Position numbers and translations under genes: made by a program. Positions 9,811-18,031 of a stretch of DNA of 64,000 nucleotides are shown piece after piece. Each line of letters starts with the position of its first letter. The first letter of the stretch is position 1. The notes beneath the pieces are model-generated. The model was not told the origin of the DNA. It saw only the letters and a list, made by a program, of their open reading frames with translations, and ran no database searches. Where the stretch lies: contig DASUGU010000090.1 in assembly GCA_036273855.1 (NCBI GenBank), positions 41,106 through 105,105 of the forward strand. The letters run 5' to 3'. Source of the DNA: DATEPR01 sp036273855 (GTDB lineage Bacteria; Actinomycetota; Actinomycetes; Mycobacteriales; Pseudonocardiaceae).

Positions 9811-11055
9811 TCAGTAGGCGTTGGCGACGAACAGGTCGTCGGCGGGGAACTTGGTGATCACGCGCGGCCCGGTCTCGGTGACGACGACCTCCTCCTCGAT
9901 CCGTGCCGCGGAGAAGCCGTCCGATGCCGGGCAGTAGGTCTCCAGGGCGAACACCATGCCCGGCTGGATCTCGATGGGCTCGGTCATGCTGTTCAGCCGG
10001 CTGATGATCGGCCGCTCGTGCAGGCCGAGCCCGAGGCCGTGGCCGAACTGGAGGCCGAACGCGGCCATCTCGTCGGCGAACCCGAAGTCCGTCGCGGCGG
10101 GCCACACCGCGGCCACCCGGTCGGTGGTGACGCCGGGTTTGACGGCGTCGATCGAGGCGTCCATCCACTCGCGCGCCTTGGTGTAGGCGTCGCGCTGGGA
10201 CGCGGTGGCGCTGCCCACGCTGAAGGTGCGGTAGTAGCAGGTGCGGTAGCCGTTGTAGCTCTGGATGATGTCGAAGAACGCCTGGTCGCCGGGCCGGATC
10301 AGGCGGTCGGAGAAGTTGTGCGGGTGCGGGTTGCAGCGCTCGCCGGACACCGCGTTGATGGCCTCGACCTGGTCGGAGCCCATCTCGTAGAGCCGCTTGT
10401 TGGCCAGCGCGACGATCTCGTTCTCCCGCACGCCGGGCTTCAGCGCCTCGACGATGTCCTGGTAGACGCCGTCCACCATGGCCGCCGCCTGGGTGAGCAG
10501 CATGATCTCGTCGGGCGACTTGATCTGCCGGGCGTCCAGCATCAGCTGCTGGGCGTCCAGGACGGTCAGCCCGCTGCGCTGCATCTCCATGAGGAACGGC
10601 GGTTCGACGATGTCCACGCCGATCGGCTGGCCGTCCAGTCCGTGGTCGCGCAGCAGGCCGTGGACCTCCTGGACCGCCGAGGCCATCAGGCCGGCGGTCG
10701 GGGCGATCGCGCCACGCAGGCCGAGCATGCCGGCCCGGCAGTTCTCCGGCGCCAGCCACGGCGAGTAGAGCTGGTGGTGCTTGGCGGCCGACCCGAAGTC
10801 CCACAACATCGGCTCCGCGCCGCGCATCAGCAGCGCGTAGCGGGTCATCTTGTCGCCCAGCGCACCGCCGATCCACGTCTGCGTGGTGTAGCGGATGTTG
10901 TAGAAGTCGAACAGCAGGAAGGCACCGCAGTCACTGGACTCCAGCGCCGCCCGGGCGCGGGCCAGCCGGTAGTCGCGCAACCGGTCGAAGTCGACGCGCT
11001 GCTCGAAGTCGACACCGCCGTGGCCGGGCGCCGGGAGTGGCCGAGCCTCGTTCAT
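9811..11055 (-). CDS. M24 (Xaa-Pro peptidase / creatinase fold) family protein with an altered metal site
   Basis: This 414-residue protein has an N-terminal creatinase-like domain and a C-terminal pita-bread domain. Of the five M24 metal ligands I can place the first Asp (FFDIIQ), the His (GHGLGLGLHE) and two Glu (FALET and RIEEEVVV). The second Asp, normally eleven residues after the first in a GYxSDxTRT context, is Cys in GYRTCYYRTF. A canonical dimetal peptidase is therefore unlikely; C-N or C-S bond cleavage by a creatinase- or DddP-like route is possible. Its start overlaps the preceding dehydrogenase stop. Confidence 0.85.
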   Translation of the reverse strand: MNEARPLPAPGHGGVDFEQRVDFDRLRDYRLARARAALESSDCGAFLLFDFYNIRYTTQTWIGGALGDKMTRYALLMRGAEPMLWDFGSAAKHHQLYSPWLAPENCRAGMLGLRGAIAPTAGLMASAVQEVHGLLRDHGLDGQPIGVDIVEPPFLMEMQRSGLTVLDAQQLMLDARQIKSPDEIMLLTQAAAMVDGVYQDIVEALKPGVRENEIVALANKRLYEMGSDQVEAINAVSGERCNPHPHNFSDRLIRPGDQAFFDIIQSYNGYRTCYYRTFSVGSATASQRDAYTKAREWMDASIDAVKPGVTTDRVAAVWPAATDFGFADEMAAFGLQFGHGLGLGLHERPIISRLNSMTEPIEIQPGMVFALETYCPASDGFSAARIEEEVVVTETGPRVITKFPADDLFVANAY

Positions 11056-11996
11056 GCCGGTGCCAGCCCGTCGTCGACGACGGCGTTCTCCGACGTCAGC
11101 TCCATGCCGGAACGCCGGGCCTGCTCCAGGAGCAGCGTGGCGAAGTCCTCGGTACGGTGGCCGGCGCCCAGCGCGGACGCCACCAGGGACGCGGTGAGCG
11201 CGGCCACCGGCATCGGCACCTCAAGGTCGTGCGCGGCGGCCATGCCGAGGTCGAAGTCCTTGAGCAGCAACGGCATGGTGAACGTCGGCGCGAAATCGAG
11301 GTTCACGAACGCGGGCGACTTGTACCGGCTGAACGTCGACCCCATGACGGACTCGTTGAGGAACTCCAGGAACGCTGCCCGGGACGCCCCGCCCTTCTCG
11401 GCGAGCAGCGTGATCTCGGCCAGCGACTGGGTGACGACACCGAGGAACACGTTGTGGCAGATCTTCACCAGCCGGGCCACCTCGTCGGAGCCCACGTACG
11501 TCACCCGGCGGCCGAGCAGGTCCAGCAGCGGCCTGGCCGCGGTGAACGTCGGCTCGGGGCCGGACACGGCCAGCGTCAGCTTGCCGGCGGCCACCACCTT
11601 CGGGTTGCCGCTCACCGGCGCGGCCAGGTAGTCGGTGTCCCGCTTGGCGGCCGACTCGCGCACCTCCGCGGACGCCTCGGCGGACACGGTCGAGCAGTCC
11701 ACCAGCAGGCCCGGTGCGTTCGCCGGGTCGGTCAGCAGGCCGTTGCGACCGGTGACCACCTCCAGCAGGTCGGCCGAGGCGGACACGATGCTGAACACCA
11801 CGTCCCGGTCGGCCAGGTCGGCCGGCACGTCCACCGCGACGGCACCCTTGGCCACGACCGGATCGGCCTTCGACTTGGTCCGGTTGTAGATGGCCACGTC
11901 GTGACCGGCGTCCACCAGGCGACCGGCCAGTTGCAGTCCCATCCGGCCGGCACCGATCCAGCCGATGCGTGGTCGCTTGCCACCCTGATAGGCCAT
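11052..11996 (-). CDS. NAD-binding beta-hydroxyacid dehydrogenase (3-hydroxyisobutyrate dehydrogenase family)
   Basis: This 314-residue protein has the Rossmann motif GWIGAGRMGLQLA near residue 12, the substrate loop DCSTVSAEAS, the glycine-rich APVSGNP segment and the catalytic Lys in VKICHNVFLG. The second residue of the usual KxxNN is His. It would oxidise a beta-hydroxyacid to a semialdehyde, or run in reverse. I choose the ATG at 11996 because the longer frame invades the hydrolase gene. The stop overlaps the M24 start (ATGA). It belongs to the LacI-controlled operon. Confidence 0.88.
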   Translation of the reverse strand: MAYQGGKRPRIGWIGAGRMGLQLAGRLVDAGHDVAIYNRTKSKADPVVAKGAVAVDVPADLADRDVVFSIVSASADLLEVVTGRNGLLTDPANAPGLLVDCSTVSAEASAEVRESAAKRDTDYLAAPVSGNPKVVAAGKLTLAVSGPEPTFTAARPLLDLLGRRVTYVGSDEVARLVKICHNVFLGVVTQSLAEITLLAEKGGASRAAFLEFLNESVMGSTFSRYKSPAFVNLDFAPTFTMPLLLKDFDLGMAAAHDLEVPMPVAALTASLVASALGAGHRTEDFATLLLEQARRSGMELTSENAVVDDGLAPA

Positions 11997-12022
11997 CGTC
12001 GAATCCCTTCGGAGAATGTGTG

Positions 12023-13075
12023 CTACGCGAGTTGTTCGGCCACCCAGTCGGCGGTGCGGTACCGGTGCATCGGCGCGACGTTGGCACAGCCGTGGTTGCC
12101 GATGTCGATCGCCAGCAGCTTCGCGCCCGCCACCTCGTCGGCCAGCCGCTGCGCGTCCTGCCACGGGATCAGCCGGTCCCGTTTGCCGGCGACGACCAGC
12201 AGCGGGCAGGTGATCAGCTCGGTCCGGCCGGCCATGCCCAGTGCCAGGGCGGCGCGGCGGGCCTCGTCGTCGGTGGCGCTGCGGCTGCGCACCCGGAACG
12301 TCTCCCTCGTCAGCTCGGGCAGGCCGCCCCACACCTCGCCGAAGTTGTACGGCCCGCACAGCGCGACACACGCCTTGACCCGGCTGTCACCGCTGGCGAT
12401 GCGCGGCGCGTAGTACCCGCCGAGGCTCACGCCCCAGATGGCCACCCGGTCGGCGGCGATCTCCGGGCGGGCGCAGATCCAGTCCAGGACGGCCGCGCCG
12501 GGCACCTCCCAGTCGCCGCGGATCGGCAGGTCGTACTCGGCCTCGCCCTGACCGGGGCCGTCCACGGACAGCGTGGCCAGGCCGCGTAGCAGGAACAGTT
12601 CCTCGGTGGAGCGGAACTCCTCCTTGGTGGAGTCCAGGCCGGGAATCAGCACCACCGCCGGGTGCGGGCCGGGGCCGGCCGGCAGGCGGAGCACGCCGAC
12701 GATGTGGCTGCCCTCGAACGGGATCTCGACCCGCTCGCCGGGCGGGTCCAGATGGGGCAGGGCACGCATCAGGCAGCGCACCGCCGAGGTGTGGGCCTGC
12801 CGCATCTGGTCCAGGTCCTCGACGAAGACGAACTTGGCGAAGTGGTAGTAGGTGGCCGCCTGGGCGTAGTGCGCGCCAGCGGACCGCATACGTTTGTTGT
12901 CCTGGGCCTCGTCCCCGAGCGCTTCGTGCTCGGCAGCCACCGCCGACCATGCGTGGCACCACTCGCTCCAGGCGTCGATCGAACCGGTGATCCGCTCGAA
13001 ATCACCAGCGGTGACGCCGTTTGTGGTGAACCGGGGTGCCCAGTGCGCGATCGCCGATGCGAGCCGTTCGTCCAC
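12023..13075 (-). CDS. Alpha/beta hydrolase, 2,6-dihydroxypseudooxynicotine hydrolase-like
   Basis: This 350-residue protein has a helical N-terminal domain (ERITGSIDAWSEWCHAW) followed by an alpha/beta-hydrolase core. The catalytic triad is visible: Ser in WGVSLGGYY, Asp in GKRDRLIP and His in IGNHGCANV. The N-terminal helical domain is typical of the C-C bond hydrolase that cleaves dihydroxypseudooxynicotine in nicotine degradation and of related FrsA-like enzymes. I use the GTG at 13075, which has GGAGG upstream. It is first gene of its operon and lies opposite the lacI-type gene, with a candidate operator at 13104-13117 between them. Confidence 0.85.
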   Translation of the reverse strand: MDERLASAIAHWAPRFTTNGVTAGDFERITGSIDAWSEWCHAWSAVAAEHEALGDEAQDNKRMRSAGAHYAQAATYYHFAKFVFVEDLDQMRQAHTSAVRCLMRALPHLDPPGERVEIPFEGSHIVGVLRLPAGPGPHPAVVLIPGLDSTKEEFRSTEELFLLRGLATLSVDGPGQGEAEYDLPIRGDWEVPGAAVLDWICARPEIAADRVAIWGVSLGGYYAPRIASGDSRVKACVALCGPYNFGEVWGGLPELTRETFRVRSRSATDDEARRAALALGMAGRTELITCPLLVVAGKRDRLIPWQDAQRLADEVAGAKLLAIDIGNHGCANVAPMHRYRTADWVAEQLA

Positions 13076-13103
13076 CGCTCCACCTCCACCAGCACGCGAT
13101 GAC

Positions 13104-13117
13104 TGCAATCGAGTGCA
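13104..13117. promoter_or_regulatory. LacI-family operator 1 (hydrolase / regulator divergent region)
   Basis: TGCAATCGAGTGCA matches 13 of 14 positions of the symmetric form TGCAATCGATTGCA, whose central CpG is typical of LacI-family sites. It sits about 24 bases downstream of a minus-strand TTGACG (13146-13141). Three more variants lie at 14278, 20058 and 20134. Confidence 0.7.
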
Positions 13118-13185
13118 CTCTGCATGGTGGGACCGGCACGCGTCAATGCCCCGACCAGTTCGTCACAGTCGGATATCCTTCGCGC

Positions 13186-14208
13186 ATGCAGCAGTTGAAG
13201 GTCACGTTGCGCGATGTCGCCGCGCACGCCGGCGTGCATCCCGCGACTGCCTCCCGCGCCCTGAGTGAGGCCACCCGCCACCAGGTCAACGCCGAGACGG
13301 CGCGCCGGGTCGTCGCCGCCGCGCTGGAACTGGGCTACGAGCCGGACCTCACCGCACGCACGCTGCGTACCGGGCGCACCGCCACCGCCGCCGTGCTGAT
13401 CCCCGACCTGACCAACCCGCTGTTCCCGCCGATCGTCCGAGGCATCGAGGACACCCTGGCCGAGCGCGACTTCACCGCGCTGATCGCGAACACGGACAAC
13501 GACACCGAGCGCGAGCGGCGGGTGCTGCGGGCCATGCGGGCGCGCAACGTGGACGGGTTCATCCTGCTCACCGCGCACCGCAACGACGAGACCCTGGCCG
13601 CGCTGATCCGCGACCAGATCCCGGTGGTGACGGTCAACCGGACGGCGTCCGGGCCGGACGTCTCGTCGGTCAGCCCGGACGACAACGCCGGGATCAGCGC
13701 CGTCGTCGACCACCTGGTGAAACTTGGCCACACCCGCATCGCCACGGTCGCCGGCCCGCGCACACTGAGCACCGGCCGGGCCAGATACAAGGCCATCACC
13801 GCGGGCCTGCGCCGGCACGGCCTGCCGCTGCCCACCGAGCGGGTGGTGTTCGCCCGCGCGTTCTCCGAGGCCGAGGGTCGGCGCTGTATGACGGAACTGC
13901 TGGCCAACACCGACGCCACGGCCGTGGTCGCGGCCAACGACACGCTCGCCGTCGGCTGCCTGGACGCGCTGCGCGACTCGGGTCGCAGCTGCCCGAAGGA
14001 CATGTCGGTGACCGGGTTCAACGACATCCTGTTCATGGACAAGCTGTCCCCGCCGCTGACCACCGTGCGTATCCCACACACCGAGATGGGCGTTGAGGCG
14101 GCACGGATCCTGCTCGACCAACTGCTGGGCAGGACCACCGCCACCAAGCACGCCGTGCTGCCCATCAACCTGATCGTGCGCGAGTCCACGGCCGCTCCCC
14201 GGCGCTGA
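13186..14208 (+). CDS. LacI family transcriptional regulator
   Basis: This 340-residue regulator starts MQQLKVTLRDVAAHAGVHP. The LacI helix-turn-helix is VTLRDVAAHAGVHPATASRA and the hinge region is LTARTLRTGRT. A periplasmic-binding-protein-like ligand domain follows (VLIPDLTNPLFPPIVRG ... VTGFNDILFMDKLSPPLTTV). Ligand identity is not visible. Its position between divergent operons and the four matching operators suggest it controls everything from 8.4 to 22.7 kb, including itself. Confidence 0.93.
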   Translation: MQQLKVTLRDVAAHAGVHPATASRALSEATRHQVNAETARRVVAAALELGYEPDLTARTLRTGRTATAAVLIPDLTNPLFPPIVRGIEDTLAERDFTALIANTDNDTERERRVLRAMRARNVDGFILLTAHRNDETLAALIRDQIPVVTVNRTASGPDVSSVSPDDNAGISAVVDHLVKLGHTRIATVAGPRTLSTGRARYKAITAGLRRHGLPLPTERVVFARAFSEAEGRRCMTELLANTDATAVVAANDTLAVGCLDALRDSGRSCPKDMSVTGFNDILFMDKLSPPLTTVRIPHTEMGVEAARILLDQLLGRTTATKHAVLPINLIVRESTAAPRR

Positions 14209-14241
14209 GCCCACCGGCCGCGCACGTCATCAAAGATATCG

Positions 14242-14270
14242 TTGACAGTCTTTCCGTGGCTGGTTACGTT
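14242..14270 (+). promoter_or_regulatory. Sigma-70-type promoter of the ABC uptake operon
   Basis: TTGACA (14242-14247) and TACGTT (14265-14270) are separated by 17 bases. This is a near-consensus vegetative promoter, and the LacI operator begins eight bases after the -10 box. Confidence 0.7.
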
Positions 14271-14277
14271 CCCGGAC

Positions 14278-14291
14278 AGCGAACGATTGCA
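14278..14291. promoter_or_regulatory. LacI-family operator 2 (ABC uptake operon)
   Basis: AGCGAACGATTGCA keeps the CGATTGCA half exactly and matches 11 of 14 positions of the symmetric form. It lies around the expected transcription start of the promoter at 14242-14270, the classic place for repression. The 13-mer GCGAACGATTGCA recurs exactly at 20135-20147. Confidence 0.7.
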
Positions 14292-14319
14292 GGAATGCCT
14301 TCACCGGAGGGGGCGAGCG

Positions 14320-15492
14320 ATGGCGAACCAGGTGTCGTCCTCGTCCGGGTTGACGGTCCTGTCCCATCACGACCTGGGCGGACGGCCCGACGGGATGCAG
14401 GTCGTCCGCGAGGGCGACTTCCTCTACGTCGGCCACACCGGCACCACCGGAGCGGGCACCAGCATCCTGGACGTGAGCGACCCCGCCGAGCCGAAGCTGG
14501 CCGAGCAGTGGCCGGCACCGGCCAACTCGCACACCCACAAGGTCCAGGTCGCCGACGGGCTGCTGCTGGTCAACCACGAGAAGTTCCCCTACCGGAAGCC
14601 GCCCGCCGGTCCGGTCTCGGCCGGCCTGGCGATCTACCGGCTGGATGACCCGGCGCATCCGGAGCGGATGGGCTTCTGGTCCTGCGGCGGCTCGGGCGTG
14701 CACCGTGTCGTGTGGACCGGTGGGCGGTATGTCCACATGTCCGCGACGCCGGAGGGTTACCGGGACCGCATCTGGATGGTACTCGACATCGCCGACCCGA
14801 CCACGCCGGTCGAGGTGGCGCGGTGGTCGTGGCCGGGCCAGCGGATCGGCGAGGAACCCACCTGGCCGGCCGGAAAGCGTTACGCCGCACATCATGCGCT
14901 GATCGACGGCACGCGGGCGTATCTCGGTTTCGACGACGGCGGCATGGTCGTCCTGGACGTATCCGACCTGACCGACCCCACCATGGTCACCCGGCTGGAG
15001 TGGGGCGGCGGCGCAACGCACACCTGCCTGCCGCTGCCCGGCCGCGGCCTGGTGGTGGTCACCGACGAGCAGCAGTACGACGGCCCGGACGCACCCGAGC
15101 GCACGATCCGGATCGTCGACGTGTCCGGCGAGCCGGCGGTGCTGTCGAAGGTGCCGGCGCCCGCCGGTGACTTCGCCGGGCTGCCGCTGCGGTTCGGCGC
15201 GCACAACCTGCACGAGAACCGCGCCGGCTCCTACCGCAGCGAGCGGATCGTGTTCGCCACGTACTTCAGCGCCGGCCTGCGGGTGTACGACCTGGCCGAC
15301 CCGGAGCGGCCGACGGAGATCGCGCACTGGGTCGGCGACGCACCTGCCGGCCAGCCGGTCCCCCAATCGAACGACCTGTGGGTGGAGGCGGACGGCCTGG
15401 TGTGGGTGACCGACCGGATCGGCGGCGGGCTGACCGCGCTGCGCCCGGACTCCGCGCTGCGCGACCGGCTCGGTGAGGCGCGAGCGGCATGA
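14320..15492 (+). CDS. LVIVD-repeat beta-propeller protein
   Basis: This 390-residue protein contains repeated blades with the LVIVD-type pattern (TSILDVSDPAEPKL, IWMVLDIADPTTPVEV, GMVVLDVSDLTDP, LRVYDLADPERPTEI), consistent with a beta-propeller. It has no signal peptide or membrane segment, so it is probably cytoplasmic. Conserved His and Asp residues (SHTHKVQV, AAHHALIDG, GAHNLHENR) could form a catalytic or metal site, but no function is established. The ATG at 14320 has GGAGG nine bases upstream. It leads the ABC operon, and its stop overlaps the first permease start, so it probably acts on or senses the imported compound. Confidence 0.82.
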   Translation: MANQVSSSSGLTVLSHHDLGGRPDGMQVVREGDFLYVGHTGTTGAGTSILDVSDPAEPKLAEQWPAPANSHTHKVQVADGLLLVNHEKFPYRKPPAGPVSAGLAIYRLDDPAHPERMGFWSCGGSGVHRVVWTGGRYVHMSATPEGYRDRIWMVLDIADPTTPVEVARWSWPGQRIGEEPTWPAGKRYAAHHALIDGTRAYLGFDDGGMVVLDVSDLTDPTMVTRLEWGGGATHTCLPLPGRGLVVVTDEQQYDGPDAPERTIRIVDVSGEPAVLSKVPAPAGDFAGLPLRFGAHNLHENRAGSYRSERIVFATYFSAGLRVYDLADPERPTEIAHWVGDAPAGQPVPQSNDLWVEADGLVWVTDRIGGGLTALRPDSALRDRLGEARAA

Positions 15493-16262
15493 CGACCCAG
15501 GTGATCACCAGGCACCGGCTGCGGGTGTGGGCGGGCTACGTCGGCGGTGTCGTGCTGGGCGCTGTCGCCTGGCAGCTCATCGGCATGCAGACCAGCAGCC
15601 AGACGTTCGTGCCGATCACGGCCACGCTGAGCAGGCTCGGCCAGCTCATCGCGGACGGCACGCTGCCGGCCGCGCTGTGGACGTCGTTCCAGTCCTATCT
15701 GGTCGGCATGGCGATCGCCCTGGTGCTGGGCGCGTTCGTCGGCCTGCTGCTGGCCAGGCGGCGGCTGCTGCGCACGGCGTTCGAGCCGTACGTGGTCGCC
15801 CTGTACGCGACGCCGATGGTCGGGCTGATCCCGTTCCTGCTGGCGTTGCTGGGTTTCGGCTTCTGGTCGAAGGTCGTCGTGATCGTGCTGTTCGCGTTCT
15901 TCCCGGTGCTGCTCAACACGCAGCGCGGCGCGCAGAGCATCTCGCCGGAACTGCTGGACGTGGCCCGCTGCTACCGCTCGTCCGAGTGGGACGTGTGGCG
16001 GCACGTGATCATCCCGTACACGTTGCCGTTCCTGATGACCGGTGTCCGGCAGTCACTGGCCCGCGGCCTGGTCGGCATGATCGCGTCCGACTACTTCCTC
16101 AGCTCGGACGGCCTGGGCAGCCTGCTCATCACGGCGTCCGAGCGGTTCGACACCGCCGAGATGCTCGCGGTGACGCTGACCATCACGGTGATCGGCCTGA
16201 TCCTGATGGCGATCGGGCGGCTCGCCGAGTCGTACTTCGCGCGCTGGCGGGTGGGCGGATGA
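15489..16262 (+). CDS. ABC transporter permease, NitT/TauT type
   Basis: This 257-residue inner-membrane protein has about six hydrophobic helices and the cytoplasmic coupling (EAA-like) loop SPELLDVARCYRSSEWDVWRH. The family imports nitrate, sulfonates, pyrimidine precursors and various aromatics. The ATG at 15489 overlaps the LVIVD-protein stop. The pair with the permease at 16336 forms the channel of one importer. The former overlap between the two permease genes has been broken by the element at 16255-16341. Confidence 0.9.
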   Translation: MTTQVITRHRLRVWAGYVGGVVLGAVAWQLIGMQTSSQTFVPITATLSRLGQLIADGTLPAALWTSFQSYLVGMAIALVLGAFVGLLLARRRLLRTAFEPYVVALYATPMVGLIPFLLALLGFGFWSKVVVIVLFAFFPVLLNTQRGAQSISPELLDVARCYRSSEWDVWRHVIIPYTLPFLMTGVRQSLARGLVGMIASDYFLSSDGLGSLLITASERFDTAEMLAVTLTITVIGLILMAIGRLAESYFARWRVGG

Positions 16263-16341
16263 GCGAGCTTGCGAGCGAATCAATGTCACAGCGCCTCCCG
16301 CGAATGCGGCCGCCGAGCGCCAGCGAGGTGCGCGGATGAGC
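16255..16341 (+). repeat. 77-bp intra-operon insertion flanked by 10-bp direct repeats, carrying a 26-codon mini-ORF
   Basis: GCGGATGAGC occurs at 16255-16264 and again at 16332-16341, exactly 77 bases apart. Removing one copy and the DNA between restores an ordinary ATGA overlap between the two permease genes. The inserted DNA (GAGCGAGCTTGCGAGCG at its left) resembles a short dispersed actinobacterial repeat I have seen in other genomes. It encodes an open frame, ATG 16259 to TGA 16339 (MSELASESMSQRLPRMRPPS...). That frame overlaps the upstream stop and the downstream start, so translational coupling is kept. Confidence 0.7.
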
Positions 16342-17181
16342 AAGGTTGTGGCGACGCTCACCGACGAGGTCGCGCCCGAGACCCAGGCCACCGCGACGCA
16401 GGCGGCGGATGCCGAGGGCTCGACCGCTCGGCGCATCCTGGGCTCGACCGCGCTGCGGATCCTCGCCGGTGTGGTGCTGCTGGCGATCTGGCAGTTCGGC
16501 GTCACGCTGTTCGCGCCCGCCTACGTCGCCACGCCGCTGAACACGGTGAAGCGCATCCCGGCGGTGTTCGCCGATCCGGCGTTCGGCGGCGACGTGCAGA
16601 CGACGTTGCTGGCGATCATCGAGGGCCTGGCGATCGCCGTGGTGATCGGCACGCTCGTCGGTCTGGTGATGGGCCGGCTGCCGGACGTGAACCGGGTCCT
16701 GGGCATGTACGTCGGCACGTTCTACGCGATGCCGCTGATCGCCGTGGTGCCGTTGCTGACCGTGTGGTTCGGCTACACGCCGGAAGCCCGGCTGGCCATG
16801 GTGGTGCTGGAGGCGGTGCTGCCGATCATCTACAACGTTGCCGAGGGCGCGCGGCTGGTGCCGACGAACTTCCTCGACGTGACGAAGATCCACCACGCGC
16901 CGTGGTGGCGGGTGTGGGGCGGGGTGGTGCTGCCCAACGCGCTGCCCTACGTCCTCGCCGGCCTGGACCTGGCGATCGGCCGGGCGCTGATCGGTGCCGT
17001 GGTGGCCGAGTTCGTCACGGCCATCCCGGGCCTGGGCTACTACATCCTGTTCAACGTCCGCTCGTTCCACGAGAACGAGGCGATGGTGGCGCTGCTGGTG
17101 CTCGTGGCGTTCGCACTCGTGCTGCGCGCACTGATCAATCTCGCGATTTCCCGCGGGTTCCGCTGGTATCGACCCGCTTAG
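16336..17181 (+). CDS. ABC transporter permease, NitT/TauT type (second subunit)
   Basis: This 281-residue membrane protein has a hydrophilic N-terminal tail of about 35 residues and then about six helices. The coupling loop includes VPTNFLDVTKIHHAPWWRVWG. It pairs with the permease at 15489 as the other half of the channel. The ATG at 16336 overlaps the stop of the inserted mini-ORF. The ATPase gene follows after nine bases. Confidence 0.9.
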   Translation: MSKVVATLTDEVAPETQATATQAADAEGSTARRILGSTALRILAGVVLLAIWQFGVTLFAPAYVATPLNTVKRIPAVFADPAFGGDVQTTLLAIIEGLAIAVVIGTLVGLVMGRLPDVNRVLGMYVGTFYAMPLIAVVPLLTVWFGYTPEARLAMVVLEAVLPIIYNVAEGARLVPTNFLDVTKIHHAPWWRVWGGVVLPNALPYVLAGLDLAIGRALIGAVVAEFVTAIPGLGYYILFNVRSFHENEAMVALLVLVAFALVLRALINLAISRGFRWYRPA

Positions 17182-17190
17182 GAGGCCGGT

Positions 17191-18006
17191 GTGACGAGTG
17201 GCGGTGACACGAAGATCCGCGTGGACGGCCTGGAGAAACGATTCGGCGACCGGGTCGTGTTCTCCGGTGTCACGTTCGACGTGCACGAGGGCGAGGTCGT
17301 CTCGATCGTCGGCCCGTCCGGGTGCGGCAAGACGACGCTGCTGCGGTGTGCGGTCGGGTTGGCCAGGCCCAGCGGCGGCGAGGTGCGGATCGGTGGCGAG
17401 ACGGTGGTCGACCCGCCGGAGGGCGTCGCCATGGTGTTCCAGCATTTCGGCCTGTTCCCGTGGAAGACGGTGACCGCGAACATCGCCTACGGGCTGACCG
17501 TGCGCGGCATGTCCAGGCGGGAGGCGGCACCCAAGGTCGCGGCCCTGATCAAACTGGTCGGGCTGGAGGGTTTCGAGAAGTCCTACCCCTACCAGTTGTC
17601 CGGCGGCATGCAGCAGCGTGCCGGCCTGGCCCGCGCGCTGGCGATCGAGCCGAGCGTGCTGGTCATGGACGAGCCGTTCGCCGCGTTGGACGCGCAGACC
17701 AGGGACGTGCTCCAGCTGGAGCTGCTGCGGATCTGGGACACGCGGCAGGCCGCGATGATGTTCGTGACGCACTCGATCGACGAGGCCGTGCTGATGGGCG
17801 ATCGGATCGTGATCCTGCGGGGCCGCCCGAGCAGCATCTTCGACATCGTCGACGTCGGCATTCCCCGGCCCCGCGACCGGTCCGCGGTGGACTCCGAACG
17901 GTTCCGCGTGGTGCGCGACTACGTGTGGCGTGCCGTCATGCAGGACGCCGAACTCACCACGGCCGAACGGCCCGCTGACGTCGGCGCGATCCGCGTCAAC
18001 CACTGA
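17191..18006 (+). CDS. ABC transporter ATP-binding protein, NitT/TauT type
   Basis: This 271-residue ATPase has Walker A GPSGCGKTTLL, signature LSGGMQQR, Walker B VLVMDEPFAALD and the switch His in FVTHSIDEAV. It powers import with the two permeases upstream and the lipoprotein downstream. The GTG at 17191 has GGAGG seven bases upstream. All genes from 14320 to 19081 read the same way with almost no gaps, so they form one operon under the promoter at 14242. Confidence 0.94.
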   Translation: MTSGGDTKIRVDGLEKRFGDRVVFSGVTFDVHEGEVVSIVGPSGCGKTTLLRCAVGLARPSGGEVRIGGETVVDPPEGVAMVFQHFGLFPWKTVTANIAYGLTVRGMSRREAAPKVAALIKLVGLEGFEKSYPYQLSGGMQQRAGLARALAIEPSVLVMDEPFAALDAQTRDVLQLELLRIWDTRQAAMMFVTHSIDEAVLMGDRIVILRGRPSSIFDIVDVGIPRPRDRSAVDSERFRVVRDYVWRAVMQDAELTTAERPADVGAIRVNH

Positions 18007-18031
18007 CCATACAGTCACGGAGGAAGCGAAC

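Noticed and set aside
9811..11055. Calling the M24 protein a DMSP lyase (DddP)
   Set aside because: The fold is shared, but a metal ligand is missing and there is no DMSP-related neighbour; the evidence does not reach a specific name.
13111..13120. GAGTGCACTC palindrome as a separate operator
   Set aside because: It overlaps the LacI-type site and occurs once; the larger repeated motif accounts for it.
16259..16339. The 26-codon frame as a real small protein gene
   Set aside because: Its sequence is the translation of a repeat-like insert; keeping the frame open for coupling explains it better than a functional peptide.
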